DNA from: Dehalococcoidales bacterium
GTDB lineage: Bacteria > Chloroflexota > Dehalococcoidia > Dehalococcoidales > RBG-16-60-22
DNA length: 41,708 nt
Assembly (NCBI GenBank): GCA_030603605.1
Contig: JAUVXN010000002.1
Coordinates: forward strand, 1-41,708
Direction of reading: 5' to 3'
Made by a program: the position numbers and the translations under genes. Shown here piece by piece: positions 9,002 through 17,932 of the stretch. The notes below the pieces were generated by a model that made no database searches, was not told the origin of the DNA, and saw only the letters and a list, made by a program, of their open reading frames with translations. Position 1 is the stretch's first letter, and each line of letters starts with the position of its first letter.

Positions 9002-10341
9002 CCATAGCATTACCTGGAGCGCCTTTCCCAGTTACATATCGAGAATTGTGGCTGCCACCTGGCATAAACAATAACGCTACTCTGCCTACTTCGGTTGAGG
9101 GGGGGCATGAGTTGGCACTGACGGGAGCGCAGAAGAAAACGACGTGTGATGGAGTTCGCGGTGATGGGTCGGCTACGTCTAATATAGTAACCGCAGCGGA
9201 TGCAGTGCTTAATGACAAGGCTAAGTATTGGGTATTTCTTCGCTTCAAGTTTGATGTGACCTTCACCACCGGTAGCGGCGACCAATACATTTGCACCAAG
9301 CGGAAGGCTGCCGATGATTATATTGATATATGGTTCGCAACTGCCGATGGTAAGCTATACTTCCGCATGGGTAACCGTGCAGGGGGCATACAGTTTACCC
9401 TTACCTCAACAACCACGTCGTGGACTGGTGGCACCTGGTATACGGTTCTATGTAGCCTGTCTGACACGGGGCCAGCTCAGCGCCTATTAGTCAACGGTGT
9501 TGCCGAAGATACAGATACAGTAGCGGCTATCAATACACCAGATGGTGGAGACCTTGTTATACTATCATCTGCGGACGGCAATGCCGATGGCTTTGAGGGA
9601 GTAGTCTCATGGTCAGTAATTGGCACCGATAACCTAACAGGGGACGAGGAAACCGACCTTGATAAGGGAATCCCGCCTGTTAATGCTGTCAACATGTACC
9701 TTTACGATGAAGGCCGAGGAGTTATTGCTTATGATAGAGGTTCAGGAGCAGATAATGGTGTTATTGATACAGGAGTAACTTGGAAATGGGGACAGGTCCA
9801 ACAACCAGTGCTGAGTTTTGATGCAATAAATGATTTCGGCTTGGCGGCTCCTGTGAGTTTGCTTGGGGATTATACCATCGTCTATGTCATTAAGCAAAAA
9901 TTCAGATGTGATGGAAACTTAGGAGGTGTTTATTTCTTCGAGATAGTTGACCTCGTGAACCCTGGTAATTATACATATGTAGCTTATAACGCTGGTACAA
10001 ATAATTTAAGACTTGGTGCGAATGGTCAAGATGCTGGGGTGCAAAATATCTATACAGATTGGGCAAATGACATAGACGACTATTTGATAATGATAGTCGT
10101 TAAGAAGGACAACTTGTTCTACCTGTATCTACAGGGAGCACTAGTGGGTAATACAACTGTTGCGATTGCAGCTCAGACACCAACATGCACTGCTTATATT
10201 GAGGAATACCACACCGGTACAGCCTTCGGGAATAGTAAAACCCTTCTTATGAATCAAATTGACAGAGCCTTTACCCAAAAGCAGGAATTAACCTATTCCA
10301 GGTATATCAGAAATATATTTAATCTGCCGATAAGCATTTAG
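8998..10341 (+). CDS. two-domain LamG-like appendage protein, copy 2
   Basis: A 447-aa paralogue of the preceding gene, with the same architecture: 'RELWLPPGINNNATLP' at the N-terminus, a jelly-roll, the 'VNMYLYDEGRGVIAYDRGSG' linker, and a second jelly-roll ending with 'YLYLQGALVGNTT'. Divergence is spread through both domains, so the duplication is not recent. The start overlaps the previous stop (ATGA). Likely alternative or hetero-oligomeric receptor-binding subunits. Confidence 0.78.
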   Translation: MTIALPGAPFPVTYRELWLPPGINNNATLPTSVEGGHELALTGAQKKTTCDGVRGDGSATSNIVTAADAVLNDKAKYWVFLRFKFDVTFTTGSGDQYICTKRKAADDYIDIWFATADGKLYFRMGNRAGGIQFTLTSTTTSWTGGTWYTVLCSLSDTGPAQRLLVNGVAEDTDTVAAINTPDGGDLVILSSADGNADGFEGVVSWSVIGTDNLTGDEETDLDKGIPPVNAVNMYLYDEGRGVIAYDRGSGADNGVIDTGVTWKWGQVQQPVLSFDAINDFGLAAPVSLLGDYTIVYVIKQKFRCDGNLGGVYFFEIVDLVNPGNYTYVAYNAGTNNLRLGANGQDAGVQNIYTDWANDIDDYLIMIVVKKDNLFYLYLQGALVGNTTVAIAAQTPTCTAYIEEYHTGTAFGNSKTLLMNQIDRAFTQKQELTYSRYIRNIFNLPISI

Positions 10342-10348
10342 GAGAAGC

Positions 10349-10762
10349 GTGGTTAGAACATTTAATCCCAATACCGATGTTTCAGTAGGGGTGGCACAGA
10401 TAGTAGCTACCACCATAGACCTTGACCAGGGGATTGGCACCTATGACCTGTTTACAGGAACAGCGCAGGCGGTCGTACTTGAAAGCCTGAATATCAAGCT
10501 GCCAACCGGGGCAATCGGCGGTACTATTACAGGTATTACTATCCAGACAGATGATGCCACACCTGGGGTAATCATTGACGCTGCCGCCGGTGCTTTAGCC
10601 AACCTGACTACTGAGGCTGACCTCGGATGGACAGGCACGTTGTATATAACAGTGGGCACCAAGATTCGATTGAGCATTGTGGGTGGGCCTTCAGCTGCCG
10701 ATTATATTTGTAATGTCACCGCCAAGTGCAGGGCTGTAGTGGCAGGAGGGCACTTGGCATGA
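10349..10762 (+). CDS. small beta-rich structural protein
   Basis: A 137-aa protein starting at GTG after an AGGAGAAG ribosome binding site. It is rich in Thr, Ile, Val and Ala with a regular strand-turn pattern and 'LYITVGTKIRLSIVGG' near the C-terminus, as in small phage stabiliser or fibre-tip domains. It overlaps the next gene by ATGA. No named family. Confidence 0.72.
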   Translation: MVRTFNPNTDVSVGVAQIVATTIDLDQGIGTYDLFTGTAQAVVLESLNIKLPTGAIGGTITGITIQTDDATPGVIIDAAAGALANLTTEADLGWTGTLYITVGTKIRLSIVGGPSAADYICNVTAKCRAVVAGGHLA

Positions 10763-11391
10763 GTCCTGTAGGTATAAACGGAGTAGATAAACAGGGTGTT
10801 GGCATTAACGGGGTGCAGGTCAAACAAGCTCTGGATGCTGCCAATGAGACAGTGAATGAAGGTGTTTATGATCCCACCACTCTGAGTACCGTAGATGTCG
10901 ACCTTGCAGCAGGTAATATTGCTCTGGGTTCAACAATCTTCGGTTTCGTGGGGACTGTTGTGCCAGGCCCGGGTTCCGTTGACCAGGATGTTGATGGAGC
11001 CGATTATGATGTTCCAGACCAGGAACCCTCCAAACTTGCTGATGCTGAGCGATGGGTAGCCCTGGCGGTCGGTGAACATGATTTACTTTCCACAACGATT
11101 ACACCAACACAAGCTACGCCTGTTCACGGAACCTCTGTAATGGTCATGCACCTTAGTGATGCTGACGCAGACTCCTACTTACACTTCTATATTGATGGTG
11201 TTTTGCAGGAAACAAGTGCCAACTTTGGCGGTGCGTCAGCTAACCATTGGCGCAGAATTACCTTTCAACACAGCAAGGATTGTGCAGCCGGCGCTAGAAT
11301 AGTAAAAGTCACACTTGAGAATGACGGGGCTGCATCAAAAACTTACTTTGGACTGGGCGCAGTATATGCCAATGCGGATAAGGCGGTGTAG
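10759..11391 (+). CDS. structural protein, 210 aa
   Basis: The start is the ATG overlapping the previous stop; upstream codons belong to the other frame. The N-terminus has an internal repeat ('VGINGVDKQGVGINGVQV') followed by 'YDPTTLSTVDVDLAAGNI'. This resembles the Gly-rich collar segments of phage tail-associated proteins. The C-terminal 120 residues form a jelly-roll-like beta domain. Function inferred from neighbourhood only. Confidence 0.74.
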   Translation: MSPVGINGVDKQGVGINGVQVKQALDAANETVNEGVYDPTTLSTVDVDLAAGNIALGSTIFGFVGTVVPGPGSVDQDVDGADYDVPDQEPSKLADAERWVALAVGEHDLLSTTITPTQATPVHGTSVMVMHLSDADADSYLHFYIDGVLQETSANFGGASANHWRRITFQHSKDCAAGARIVKVTLENDGAASKTYFGLGAVYANADKAV

Positions 11392-11393
11392 GT

Positions 11394-11777
11394 ATGATTA
11401 TAGAGTTACCGATAACAGGCGAATTGATTGGCGAGAATTCAGGCAATCCTGAAAACCCGATAAAGCCGGTGAACCTCCACAGGCTAATCCCCATCGAGCA
11501 GGCACAGCGGTGCAGCCAGCGGGTACTTAGGTATGACTTTGAGAAAGAAACCGCCACCGTAGATGTTATCGTCGAACGGGGTTATAAAATCGTAGGTTAT
11601 GATAAAGATGGCTTTGTCATCACTGAGAGAGAAACAGACGCCGAATACAATGATAGACTGACCCAGACGACAGCTTCGCTTAATGGACTGAAGGCAAAGT
11701 CGCTTGAGGACATCAGGATCATATCCAAAGAACCAAGGTTAATAAAGCCTATCAAGGTTGCGGAGGGGTATGAGTAA
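11394..11777 (+). CDS. possible tail-fibre accessory protein
   Basis: A 127-aa protein with an N-terminal extended part, a short beta region ('TATVDVIVERGYKIVGYDKDG') and a helical C-terminus rich in Lys, Glu and Arg. Size, position among appendage genes and helical tail resemble phage fibre-assembly accessory proteins, but there is no diagnostic motif. It begins 2 bases after the preceding stop. Low certainty for function; good for coding. Confidence 0.7.
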   Translation: MIIELPITGELIGENSGNPENPIKPVNLHRLIPIEQAQRCSQRVLRYDFEKETATVDVIVERGYKIVGYDKDGFVITERETDAEYNDRLTQTTASLNGLKAKSLEDIRIISKEPRLIKPIKVAEGYE

Positions 11778-11807
11778 ATACGCTGTTAAGGCTGGAGGTT
11801 ACCTGGC

Positions 11808-12308
11808 ATGACGGTTCATTTGAATGGTGTAGAACAGAGCAACCTGTATCCTTCTATGGACTTTTGGAGTGAACCACAGGAAGAAATCCAGGTTCCTACT
11901 GTTGCCGCTACATTAGTATTCACACCTACAGTCACCGTAGCTGATTTACCCGCTGGCGCCACCATAGTCAGAGCTATTGCCATGTTCAAGTTCAGGATGG
12001 TTGAGAATACCTACGCTGGTGTGAATAGACTGGACGGTGCAACGGTAGCAACTATAAGCCAGGTGATACAGCTTAAAGAGACTGCTGCGGGAGCATATAT
12101 AGACGCCATTAATTTCGTTGATGACCAGTTTACCCTGGCTGATTCGGCTAGAGAGGGCGGTGATGTCCTTATCGGTTCCATAGATATTACTGCCCAAGTT
12201 GATGCCAATGATAACTATACCTTCCGATGGCTACTGAGAAAAGCCGACCAAGATTTCATTAACTTCAACGATTGCCAGGTTGGACTGAGAATATGGTATT
12301 CGTTATAG
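11808..12308 (+). CDS. hypothetical structural protein, 166 aa
   Basis: A soluble beta-rich protein with alternating strands from about residue 35 ('AATLVFTPTVTVADLP') and a C-terminus containing 'YTFRWLLRKADQDFINFND'. It has the composition of phage head or tail decoration proteins. A GGAGGTTACCTGGC ribosome binding site precedes the ATG. Ten bases separate it from the 778-aa gene. Confidence 0.72.
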   Translation: MTVHLNGVEQSNLYPSMDFWSEPQEEIQVPTVAATLVFTPTVTVADLPAGATIVRAIAMFKFRMVENTYAGVNRLDGATVATISQVIQLKETAAGAYIDAINFVDDQFTLADSAREGGDVLIGSIDITAQVDANDNYTFRWLLRKADQDFINFNDCQVGLRIWYSL

Positions 12309-12317
12309 GATGAGTAA

Positions 12318-14654
12318 ATGCCCGGAATAGTAACTGACCCAGCCAAGATAGTAACCGATGAATTTGTCAAGAAGCAATTGGCAGAACAAGGAATTGACTG
12401 GAGATTCGTTGAGTTCTGGCATGACTATGCACCCCGAAGTAAGGGGAAGGAATACTCTCCACATACCAAGTTCTACCGTGACCTGAAATCAGGCAAGCAT
12501 ATTGGTGTTTTATCTGGCTTGCCTATGGTTAAACCAGATGGGCAGAAGATAGAGGTCGGCTGGGTATATGATAAGGGTGAGTATTACTCCAAGCCTAACT
12601 TATTCTCAGCTAATGTTGAGGGTAAGCAAGTCAAGCTCACTTGTCTTTCTGACCAGCCTACTGGGGCAAAGAAGGGTAACAAGGCGACTTACAAACCTCA
12701 GCTATTCATTGATGGCGTTGAGATAATCAATGGCTCCAAGCCAATTTTGCTTCCTGTAGACCCAGTAAACTCAAGCTACAAAGAGAATACCCTAGAATGG
12801 GCTTATGGCACCATCTCCAAGCGTAGGATAAGGATTATAGAAGGGCACTATTGGGACAAATTCTTTATCTTATCTCACCCACATGGCAGAGTCAGTGTTA
12901 AAAATAACATTGATGGTAATCTCAAACTCAGGCTTGGCGTTGCTACAGACGCTGCGGGTCTGCCTCTTAAGGTTAGTGTCATAGGCGACGAAGAGACTAT
13001 AGAAGCCAGTGAGTTTGATAATGCGGTTTTCCCTGTTGAGATAGGAGCTAGTCAAACCTTTTATCCTGGCTTCGAGTGGGTTAGGGACGGAGGTAATCCC
13101 ATCTTTGGGGAAGCTCCCAGGCGAGGAGGTGAGACTGTAATTCTCGAGGAGGATGACACTCATTATCACCTCTACATTAATGACCCTGACACAGACTACG
13201 ATGTTAAGCATACAACGGCAAACTCTGTAGATGGAGCTTTTGGAGGTGAGGAGAAGGCACTCGATGACCCCGGCGGTCATGGGGGTATGTCCATACTTAT
13301 GAACCCAACTAACCACAGACCGATTAAACTCAGTGAATCCGATTTAGGAATAAGTGGTGATGCAACACAGAAATACTGGATGTTCTATGGTGATGCTAAT
13401 GGTGATATAAGCATTGCTACCAATATTAGCCTAAGCGGAGAGTGGACTAAAGAGGCAGGACTTAGCCCTTGTCTGGTACGAGATCCGGGCCAGTGGGATG
13501 CTGAAAGACTCGGTTGGGATGGTATAGTTGTTTTTGAGGATAGTGGAACCTTCTACATGCTCTATGAAGGCTGGGATGCTGAACCTGTGTATACCAGAGT
13601 ACGGGGAGGTCTTGCTACCTCTGCTGACCTTGTGAATTGGAATAGGTCTGGTAGTAACCCTGTTTTTAGTGGTACGGCAGGTGAGTGGGATTTCGAGAAT
13701 GTCAGAACTCAAGATGTTTGGAAAACCGGAAGTACATTTATCCTTGTGTACACCGGTTTCAACTGGACAGACCATACAGATGAGGCATTGGGGATTGCCA
13801 CGTCTACCGACCTGATTAACTGGACAAAAGACCCGGGTAATCCCAAGTTTGAGTTCGATGGAGCCACCTGGGAGGCCACTAGCGTTTCTGATTTCTGTCT
13901 ATTCAGAGGTGACCATGATTACATCTTTTACGAGTCAGGAAATGTCGGAGTAGGCAGGGCCTGGCGTGATGATATTTTGGCTGAGGTAACAGTTGATGGA
14001 TGGGCTGGTCATAACGAGACACTCTCATGGGCAAATCTGATTATTGCTGCAGGGTCTAATAGTAGTGATGACTTAGTCAATGCGTGGTTATACTATATCT
14101 ATTCCCACTTATCTCCCAATTGGAATTATCTTATGAGGGGAATATATCTATTCGACCTTTTTGGGCTTCCTCCTTGTATAGTAACCAATGCCGTGTTTTC
14201 TTCCTATGGGTCAGATAAAATGGATAATTTAGGTATTAATCCTGACGTAAATATTTACTCATCTGCTCCTGTCTCTACTACACAGCTAGAGAATGGCGAT
14301 TTTAATAGTCTAGGCTCAACCCCTTATAGTACCGCGATTATTTATGCCAATCAAAATACTGGTGACCCGGGCGTCTCTAATGATTTTACTTTCAATGCTG
14401 CGGGTATAGCTGCTGTGCAGGCAGCGGCAGATGCAAATGGTATAGTAAAGTTAGGAACAAGAAATGCGAATTACGATGTATCAACCAATCCACCTGCCCA
14501 CTCTGATCAGTTAAACAGTGGTTATAGAGGTTGGACGGTTGAAAAGGGCGGCGGCCACAGGCCCAAACTGGTGGTTACTTATACTGAGCTACCATCCTTA
14601 AGCGGCAGGTCAGCTGGAATGGGAGCCAAGATGATAGCGGGGAAATTGATATAA
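12318..14654 (+). CDS. beta-propeller tail-spike-like protein, 778 aa
   Basis: This is the largest gene in the window. The N-terminal 230 residues form a mixed domain. Residues about 245-550 hold repeated propeller-type blades with phrases such as 'GLATSADLVNWNRSGSNPVF' and 'GIATSTDLINWTKDPGNPKF', characteristic of the five-bladed fold of GH32/GH43/GH68-like proteins. The C-terminal 180 residues look like a carbohydrate-binding or adhesion beta domain with 'RPKLVVTY'. A tail spike that binds or trims surface glycan is inferred. Catalytic acids cannot be assigned with confidence. Confidence 0.75.
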   Translation: MPGIVTDPAKIVTDEFVKKQLAEQGIDWRFVEFWHDYAPRSKGKEYSPHTKFYRDLKSGKHIGVLSGLPMVKPDGQKIEVGWVYDKGEYYSKPNLFSANVEGKQVKLTCLSDQPTGAKKGNKATYKPQLFIDGVEIINGSKPILLPVDPVNSSYKENTLEWAYGTISKRRIRIIEGHYWDKFFILSHPHGRVSVKNNIDGNLKLRLGVATDAAGLPLKVSVIGDEETIEASEFDNAVFPVEIGASQTFYPGFEWVRDGGNPIFGEAPRRGGETVILEEDDTHYHLYINDPDTDYDVKHTTANSVDGAFGGEEKALDDPGGHGGMSILMNPTNHRPIKLSESDLGISGDATQKYWMFYGDANGDISIATNISLSGEWTKEAGLSPCLVRDPGQWDAERLGWDGIVVFEDSGTFYMLYEGWDAEPVYTRVRGGLATSADLVNWNRSGSNPVFSGTAGEWDFENVRTQDVWKTGSTFILVYTGFNWTDHTDEALGIATSTDLINWTKDPGNPKFEFDGATWEATSVSDFCLFRGDHDYIFYESGNVGVGRAWRDDILAEVTVDGWAGHNETLSWANLIIAAGSNSSDDLVNAWLYYIYSHLSPNWNYLMRGIYLFDLFGLPPCIVTNAVFSSYGSDKMDNLGINPDVNIYSSAPVSTTQLENGDFNSLGSTPYSTAIIYANQNTGDPGVSNDFTFNAAGIAAVQAAADANGIVKLGTRNANYDVSTNPPAHSDQLNSGYRGWTVEKGGGHRPKLVVTYTELPSLSGRSAGMGAKMIAGKLI

Positions 14655-14666
14655 TGTGAGGTTAAT

Positions 14667-14867
14667 ATGAACAATATTGAGATTATCAGAGCACTGGTCA
14701 GACCATACATTGGCTTCGCCTCTGTAACAGTCATCCTCGTTATGATGGCCATTCTAGTTCTGAAGTTCGGCGATGCTGAACTTGCTAAACAGTTTGCCAC
14801 CTTTATACTGGCGACAGGTGCCACAGTGGTGGGCTTCTACTTCGGCGAGAGAGCGGCAAAAAAGTAA
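14667..14867 (+). CDS. small membrane protein, holin-like
   Basis: A 66-aa protein with two hydrophobic segments: about residues 12-30 ('FASVTVILVMMAILVLKFG') and about 38-58 ('FATFILATGATVVGFYFGE'), ending in a charged 'RAAKK' tail. Length, topology and position after the spike gene fit a holin or antiholin. The ATG follows 'GAGGTTAAT'. No family signature is certain. Confidence 0.65.
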   Translation: MNNIEIIRALVRPYIGFASVTVILVMMAILVLKFGDAELAKQFATFILATGATVVGFYFGERAAKK

Positions 14868-14880
14868 TAAGGAGTAATAG

Positions 14881-15120
14881 ATGGATGGAGCTTTAGTAGC
14901 ATCTATCATAGGTAGTGGGGTTGTGGTTGCCAGTTCCATCGGTGGTGGTTTCTGGGCATTATCCAATAAGCTTGGTAAACACAGCAAAGAGATAGGAAAA
15001 CTCTAGGGTGAAGTCTCTGGTTTCAAAGAAACTGTTACCGCAACCTGTGAGGGGCTGGATACAAGGATAACTCGCCTTGAGGATGTTGAGAATGGTCGGC
15101 GAGCCAAGAGGAGGAAATAA
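14881..15120 (+). pseudogene. small membrane/coiled protein interrupted by in-frame TAG
   Basis: From the ATG at 14881 (AAGGAG ribosome binding site) the frame encodes a 41-aa peptide with a hydrophobic segment ('ALVASIIGSGVVVASSIGGG'), then meets TAG at 15004-15006. The same frame continues without another stop to TAA at 15118-15120, encoding a heptad-like, charged C-terminal region ending 'RAKRRK'. The next gene starts at 15121. The whole is like a second holin-type protein with a coiled tail. The TAG could be a real mutation, readthrough, or a sequencing error; TAG is a normal stop for other genes here. Confidence 0.5.
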
Positions 15121-15483
15121 ATGGCTGAATTTAGCATAGAAGATTTGCTGCCCATGCCGCCGGATATGGGGCCTCCGTTACCGCGTTTTCTCGTAATCTA
15201 CTGGCCATGGTACGAGGAGAAGCCACCAGGAACATATCGCCTCACTGTTTTTAGAGTGGGCAACGGCACCGTGACGCCAGGCAGCGGGGATTACGAGGCC
15301 GGCACTACGGTCACCCTCACCGCGGCACCTGACACCGGGGCTGTTTTCGACCACTGGAGCGGCGATGCCGCAGGTACCAGCCCGACAGTGGATATTCTAA
15401 TGACCTCAGACAAAGAGGTTACCGCTAACTTTGTTGGCGGCCCGCCTACTGAGAGGGAGGAAATAGAAATTATCTGGGAATAA
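15121..15483 (+). CDS. InlB-type bacterial repeat domain protein
   Basis: A 120-aa protein with one divergent InlB B-repeat-like domain (about residues 40-105): 'GNGTVTPGSGDYEAGTTVTL', then 'AAPDTGAVFDHWSGDAAGTS' and 'SDKEVTANF'. This small beta-grasp-like module is found in bacterial surface proteins and some phage appendages. The N-terminal 40 residues are Pro-rich. The ATG abuts the preceding TAA. A virion surface role is inferred. Confidence 0.75.
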   Translation: MAEFSIEDLLPMPPDMGPPLPRFLVIYWPWYEEKPPGTYRLTVFRVGNGTVTPGSGDYEAGTTVTLTAAPDTGAVFDHWSGDAAGTSPTVDILMTSDKEVTANFVGGPPTEREEIEIIWE

Positions 15484-15493
15484 GGAGGACATC

Positions 15494-15859
15494 ATGGAAT
15501 TCAAAAATATTAGTGGCAAAGGCCGCATTTCAGTCGAGATGGAAGACCCGGTGATGACACCAGGGAGCGCGCGAACTGCAGTGGCACCTATCACCGTGAA
15601 ACCATCAGGCCTGAACTGCGAGGCCGAACTCTTCCTGGGGCCAAATGAGACCACCAAGGTGGCAACATCGGGGCGAAGAGCCTTCACATCTACCGGAGCA
15701 TCACAGTCAGTGAGTCTGCCGGTTACCATGCCGACCGCTGGTGGTTTAGCCTATCATGTTTATCTCGACGTATTCGTTAATAGTTACCGGCTACTGGCAT
15801 ATCAGGCCACCGAGGACGTAATTATCCCTGAGGGTTCTGTAGGTCCAATAACCTGGTAA
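15494..15859 (+). CDS. tandem paralogue 1 of 'CEAELFLGP' domain family
   Basis: A 121-aa single-domain protein. Its core 'CEAELFLGPNETTKVATSG' and 'FTSTGASQSVSLPVTMP' recurs in the next two genes. The pattern suggests an immunoglobulin-like beta sandwich. AAGGAGG precedes the ATG by 6 bases. It has no variable C-terminal domain, unlike its paralogues, and may be the ancestral or minimal version. Confidence 0.72.
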   Translation: MEFKNISGKGRISVEMEDPVMTPGSARTAVAPITVKPSGLNCEAELFLGPNETTKVATSGRRAFTSTGASQSVSLPVTMPTAGGLAYHVYLDVFVNSYRLLAYQATEDVIIPEGSVGPITW

Positions 15860-15871
15860 AAAGGAGCTTAG

Positions 15872-16573
15872 ATGCCACAATTTGCACCAGGCGAAACCAA
15901 GACCGCCATAGCCCCGATAACAGCCAAGCCGGCGGGTATGGCATGTGAGGCCGAGCTATTCCTTGGCCCGGATGAGTTGACAAAGGTGTCCACTTCAGGC
16001 AGGATACCCTTTGTTTCCACTGGGGCAAGTCAATCAGTGAGCCTGCCGATTGCCATGCCATCAGAGCCAGGCACTTACCACGGCTACATCGACGTCTTTA
16101 CCAATGGCATGCGCTTTCTGGCCTACAAAACGGTTGAGGATATAGTCATTGTTGCCGCAGCGCCGCCTGCCTTTAACATCGGCACTCCCACAGCACAAGT
16201 ATTTACTGACCCGGGAGCACCTGCTTTCAAAACTGTCGATTTCTGGTGCCCTGTTAGCAACCCAACAGGTATGTCTTTAACCAGAAGATTTTTTGTCTAC
16301 TGGATATACTGTTCTAAGGGTACGGAGACAAAACGCCCCAGAAGGTGGAATTGGGATGGAAGTATCCACCCCACTTATTTTGATGTTACATTAAATCCCG
16401 GGGAAAGCTATCAGGTATACTCTCCTTACCACTTCATTGACAGATGGGGCGATGACGTTGGCAATGCCCCTGCAATCTCAACAGGGTCATGCCAGTATAT
16501 CTGGCTGGAAGATGAATTTGGTAACAGAAGTAGGTTTATCAAGTTGCTTTGGTCTGGGGCTATCTTAATATAA
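15872..16573 (+). CDS. tandem paralogue 2 with distinct C-terminal domain
   Basis: A 233-aa protein. Residues 1-90 are the shared domain ('CEAELFLGPDELTKVSTSG', 'GYIDVFTNGMRFLAYKTVED'). Residues about 95-233 form a separate beta-rich domain with many Trp and Tyr. The first about 270 bases are nearly identical to the next gene, whereas the remainder is unrelated. An AAAAGGAG ribosome binding site precedes the ATG. Likely a variable adhesin-like virion protein. Confidence 0.74.
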   Translation: MPQFAPGETKTAIAPITAKPAGMACEAELFLGPDELTKVSTSGRIPFVSTGASQSVSLPIAMPSEPGTYHGYIDVFTNGMRFLAYKTVEDIVIVAAAPPAFNIGTPTAQVFTDPGAPAFKTVDFWCPVSNPTGMSLTRRFFVYWIYCSKGTETKRPRRWNWDGSIHPTYFDVTLNPGESYQVYSPYHFIDRWGDDVGNAPAISTGSCQYIWLEDEFGNRSRFIKLLWSGAILI

Positions 16574-16583
16574 GGGGGAAGAA

Positions 16584-17345
16584 ATGCCACAATTTGCACC
16601 AGGCGAAACCAAGACCGCCATAGCCCCGATAACAGCCAGGCCTTCAGGTATGGCATGCGAGGCCGAGCTATTCCTGGGCCCGGATGAGTTGACAAAGGTA
16701 GCCACTTCAGGCAAAATTCCTTTTGTCTCCACTGGGGCAAGTCAACCAGTGAGCCTGCCGATTGCCATGCCTCCCCAAGAAGATACTTACCACGGCTACA
16801 TCGACGTCTTTACCAATGGCATGCGCTTCCTGGCCTACAAAACGGCTGAGGATGTCACGACAAAGCTACTGGCCCTGCTAAGCACATCTAGGCTGGGTAA
16901 CATCGAAATACTGGGGATAAATGGTAAAGGCTTCTCTGAAGTCGGCCCTGGCTATGCTATCCTGTCTGAGCCTACAGTGGTATCTAGTTTAATCCCCGGG
17001 GCGGATCCAGTCATTACCTGGAAGAATCTTTCTCTTCCACCATATAACCCTGATGGCTGGGACGAAATCCACTTCCGATTTCAATACGTGGCTGACTTTC
17101 CTGTAAGCTCTCCGTATGATGATGCGCCTCAGTTCTATAGGAGGTTTAAGCTCCCACCATCAACAGGAGGGATATATTCGAGTAAAATAACTGCCTGGTA
17201 TGGTGGATACTGGAGGCCTGGGATATACAATGCTGAATTTCTCTGGGGCTTGTGCCAATGGGACCAGCAGTATTCACCAATGCACGGCAGCTTTACAATT
17301 AAGAATATGGTATATTGCACTGATTGGGGACACTGGGGGGACTAA
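16584..17345 (+). CDS. tandem paralogue 3 with another C-terminal domain
   Basis: A 253-aa protein with the same N-terminal 90-residue domain as its neighbour and a different C-terminal domain (residues about 95-253) rich in Pro, Tyr and Trp. It ends the late operon: its TAA at 17343-17345 overlaps the stop codon of the opposing gene. AAGGGGGAAGAA is the ribosome binding site. The swap of distal domains behind a conserved base suggests recombination-driven change of binding specificity. Confidence 0.74.
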   Translation: MPQFAPGETKTAIAPITARPSGMACEAELFLGPDELTKVATSGKIPFVSTGASQPVSLPIAMPPQEDTYHGYIDVFTNGMRFLAYKTAEDVTTKLLALLSTSRLGNIEILGINGKGFSEVGPGYAILSEPTVVSSLIPGADPVITWKNLSLPPYNPDGWDEIHFRFQYVADFPVSSPYDDAPQFYRRFKLPPSTGGIYSSKITAWYGGYWRPGIYNAEFLWGLCQWDQQYSPMHGSFTIKNMVYCTDWGHWGD

Positions 17346-17932
17346 TTGGAAGAGGATAACTCTCCAACCCATGCTTCTTCCAGCAGGGGGCTATCAGTGA
17401 CAAAATCCCCGGGAAGTGGTACCACGTTATGCGGCAGTATGTCAACCAGCCTGGCCCTGTAGAAGACCTCAAAAACCGCCTCGGAGCATATTTGTCTCTC
17501 ATCACGCTGCCAGCTTAGCGGCATGGGCAGGCCCAGCTTCTCGCAGATAATCCGGGGCAGCACCCACCTGACTATACCCAGGTAATCATAATATGACTGG
17601 AAGGAAGAAGCCAGCTCTATTGCTTCAATCAGTACCCGGGGGATTCTTCTCTTGTGGTGTTCGGCTTTCAGCCTCATCACCGCCACCTTCTCGCCATACC
17701 GCGATGACAGGCTGCGCAACGTCACTCCCCGGCCATTGCTCTCAAACAGCATGGGGACTCGTATTATCTGGCGCTGCGCCCGAGTACTGAATAAACCCAG
17801 CTCTCCCATGTAAAGGAAGACGTGCTCATACGGACCGACAGCCCACCTCTTTACTATCGAGAATGGGTCATGGCGGTCATTAACGTTGACGATAATATCA
17901 CCCGGTTCAAGCTTGAAAGTATTTATTTCCAC
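17342..17932 (-). CDS. permuted papain-like (NlpC/P60, YiiX-type) amidase or peptidase
   Basis: A 196-aa protein with the motif order of circularly permuted NlpC/P60 enzymes: 'LEPGDIIV' near residue 8, a His in 'GPYEHVFLYMG' (H37), then the Cys in 'QICSEAVFEVF' (C149) followed by Glu151. These proteins hydrolyse amide or thioester bonds in cell wall or lipid-linked substrates. No signal peptide is visible. It is the last gene of the early operon, and might be the lysin or a host-modifying enzyme. Start overlaps the upstream gene by 10 bases. Confidence 0.72.
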   Translation of the reverse strand: MEINTFKLEPGDIIVNVNDRHDPFSIVKRWAVGPYEHVFLYMGELGLFSTRAQRQIIRVPMLFESNGRGVTLRSLSSRYGEKVAVMRLKAEHHKRRIPRVLIEAIELASSFQSYYDYLGIVRWVLPRIICEKLGLPMPLSWQRDERQICSEAVFEVFYRARLVDILPHNVVPLPGDFVTDSPLLEEAWVGELSSSN

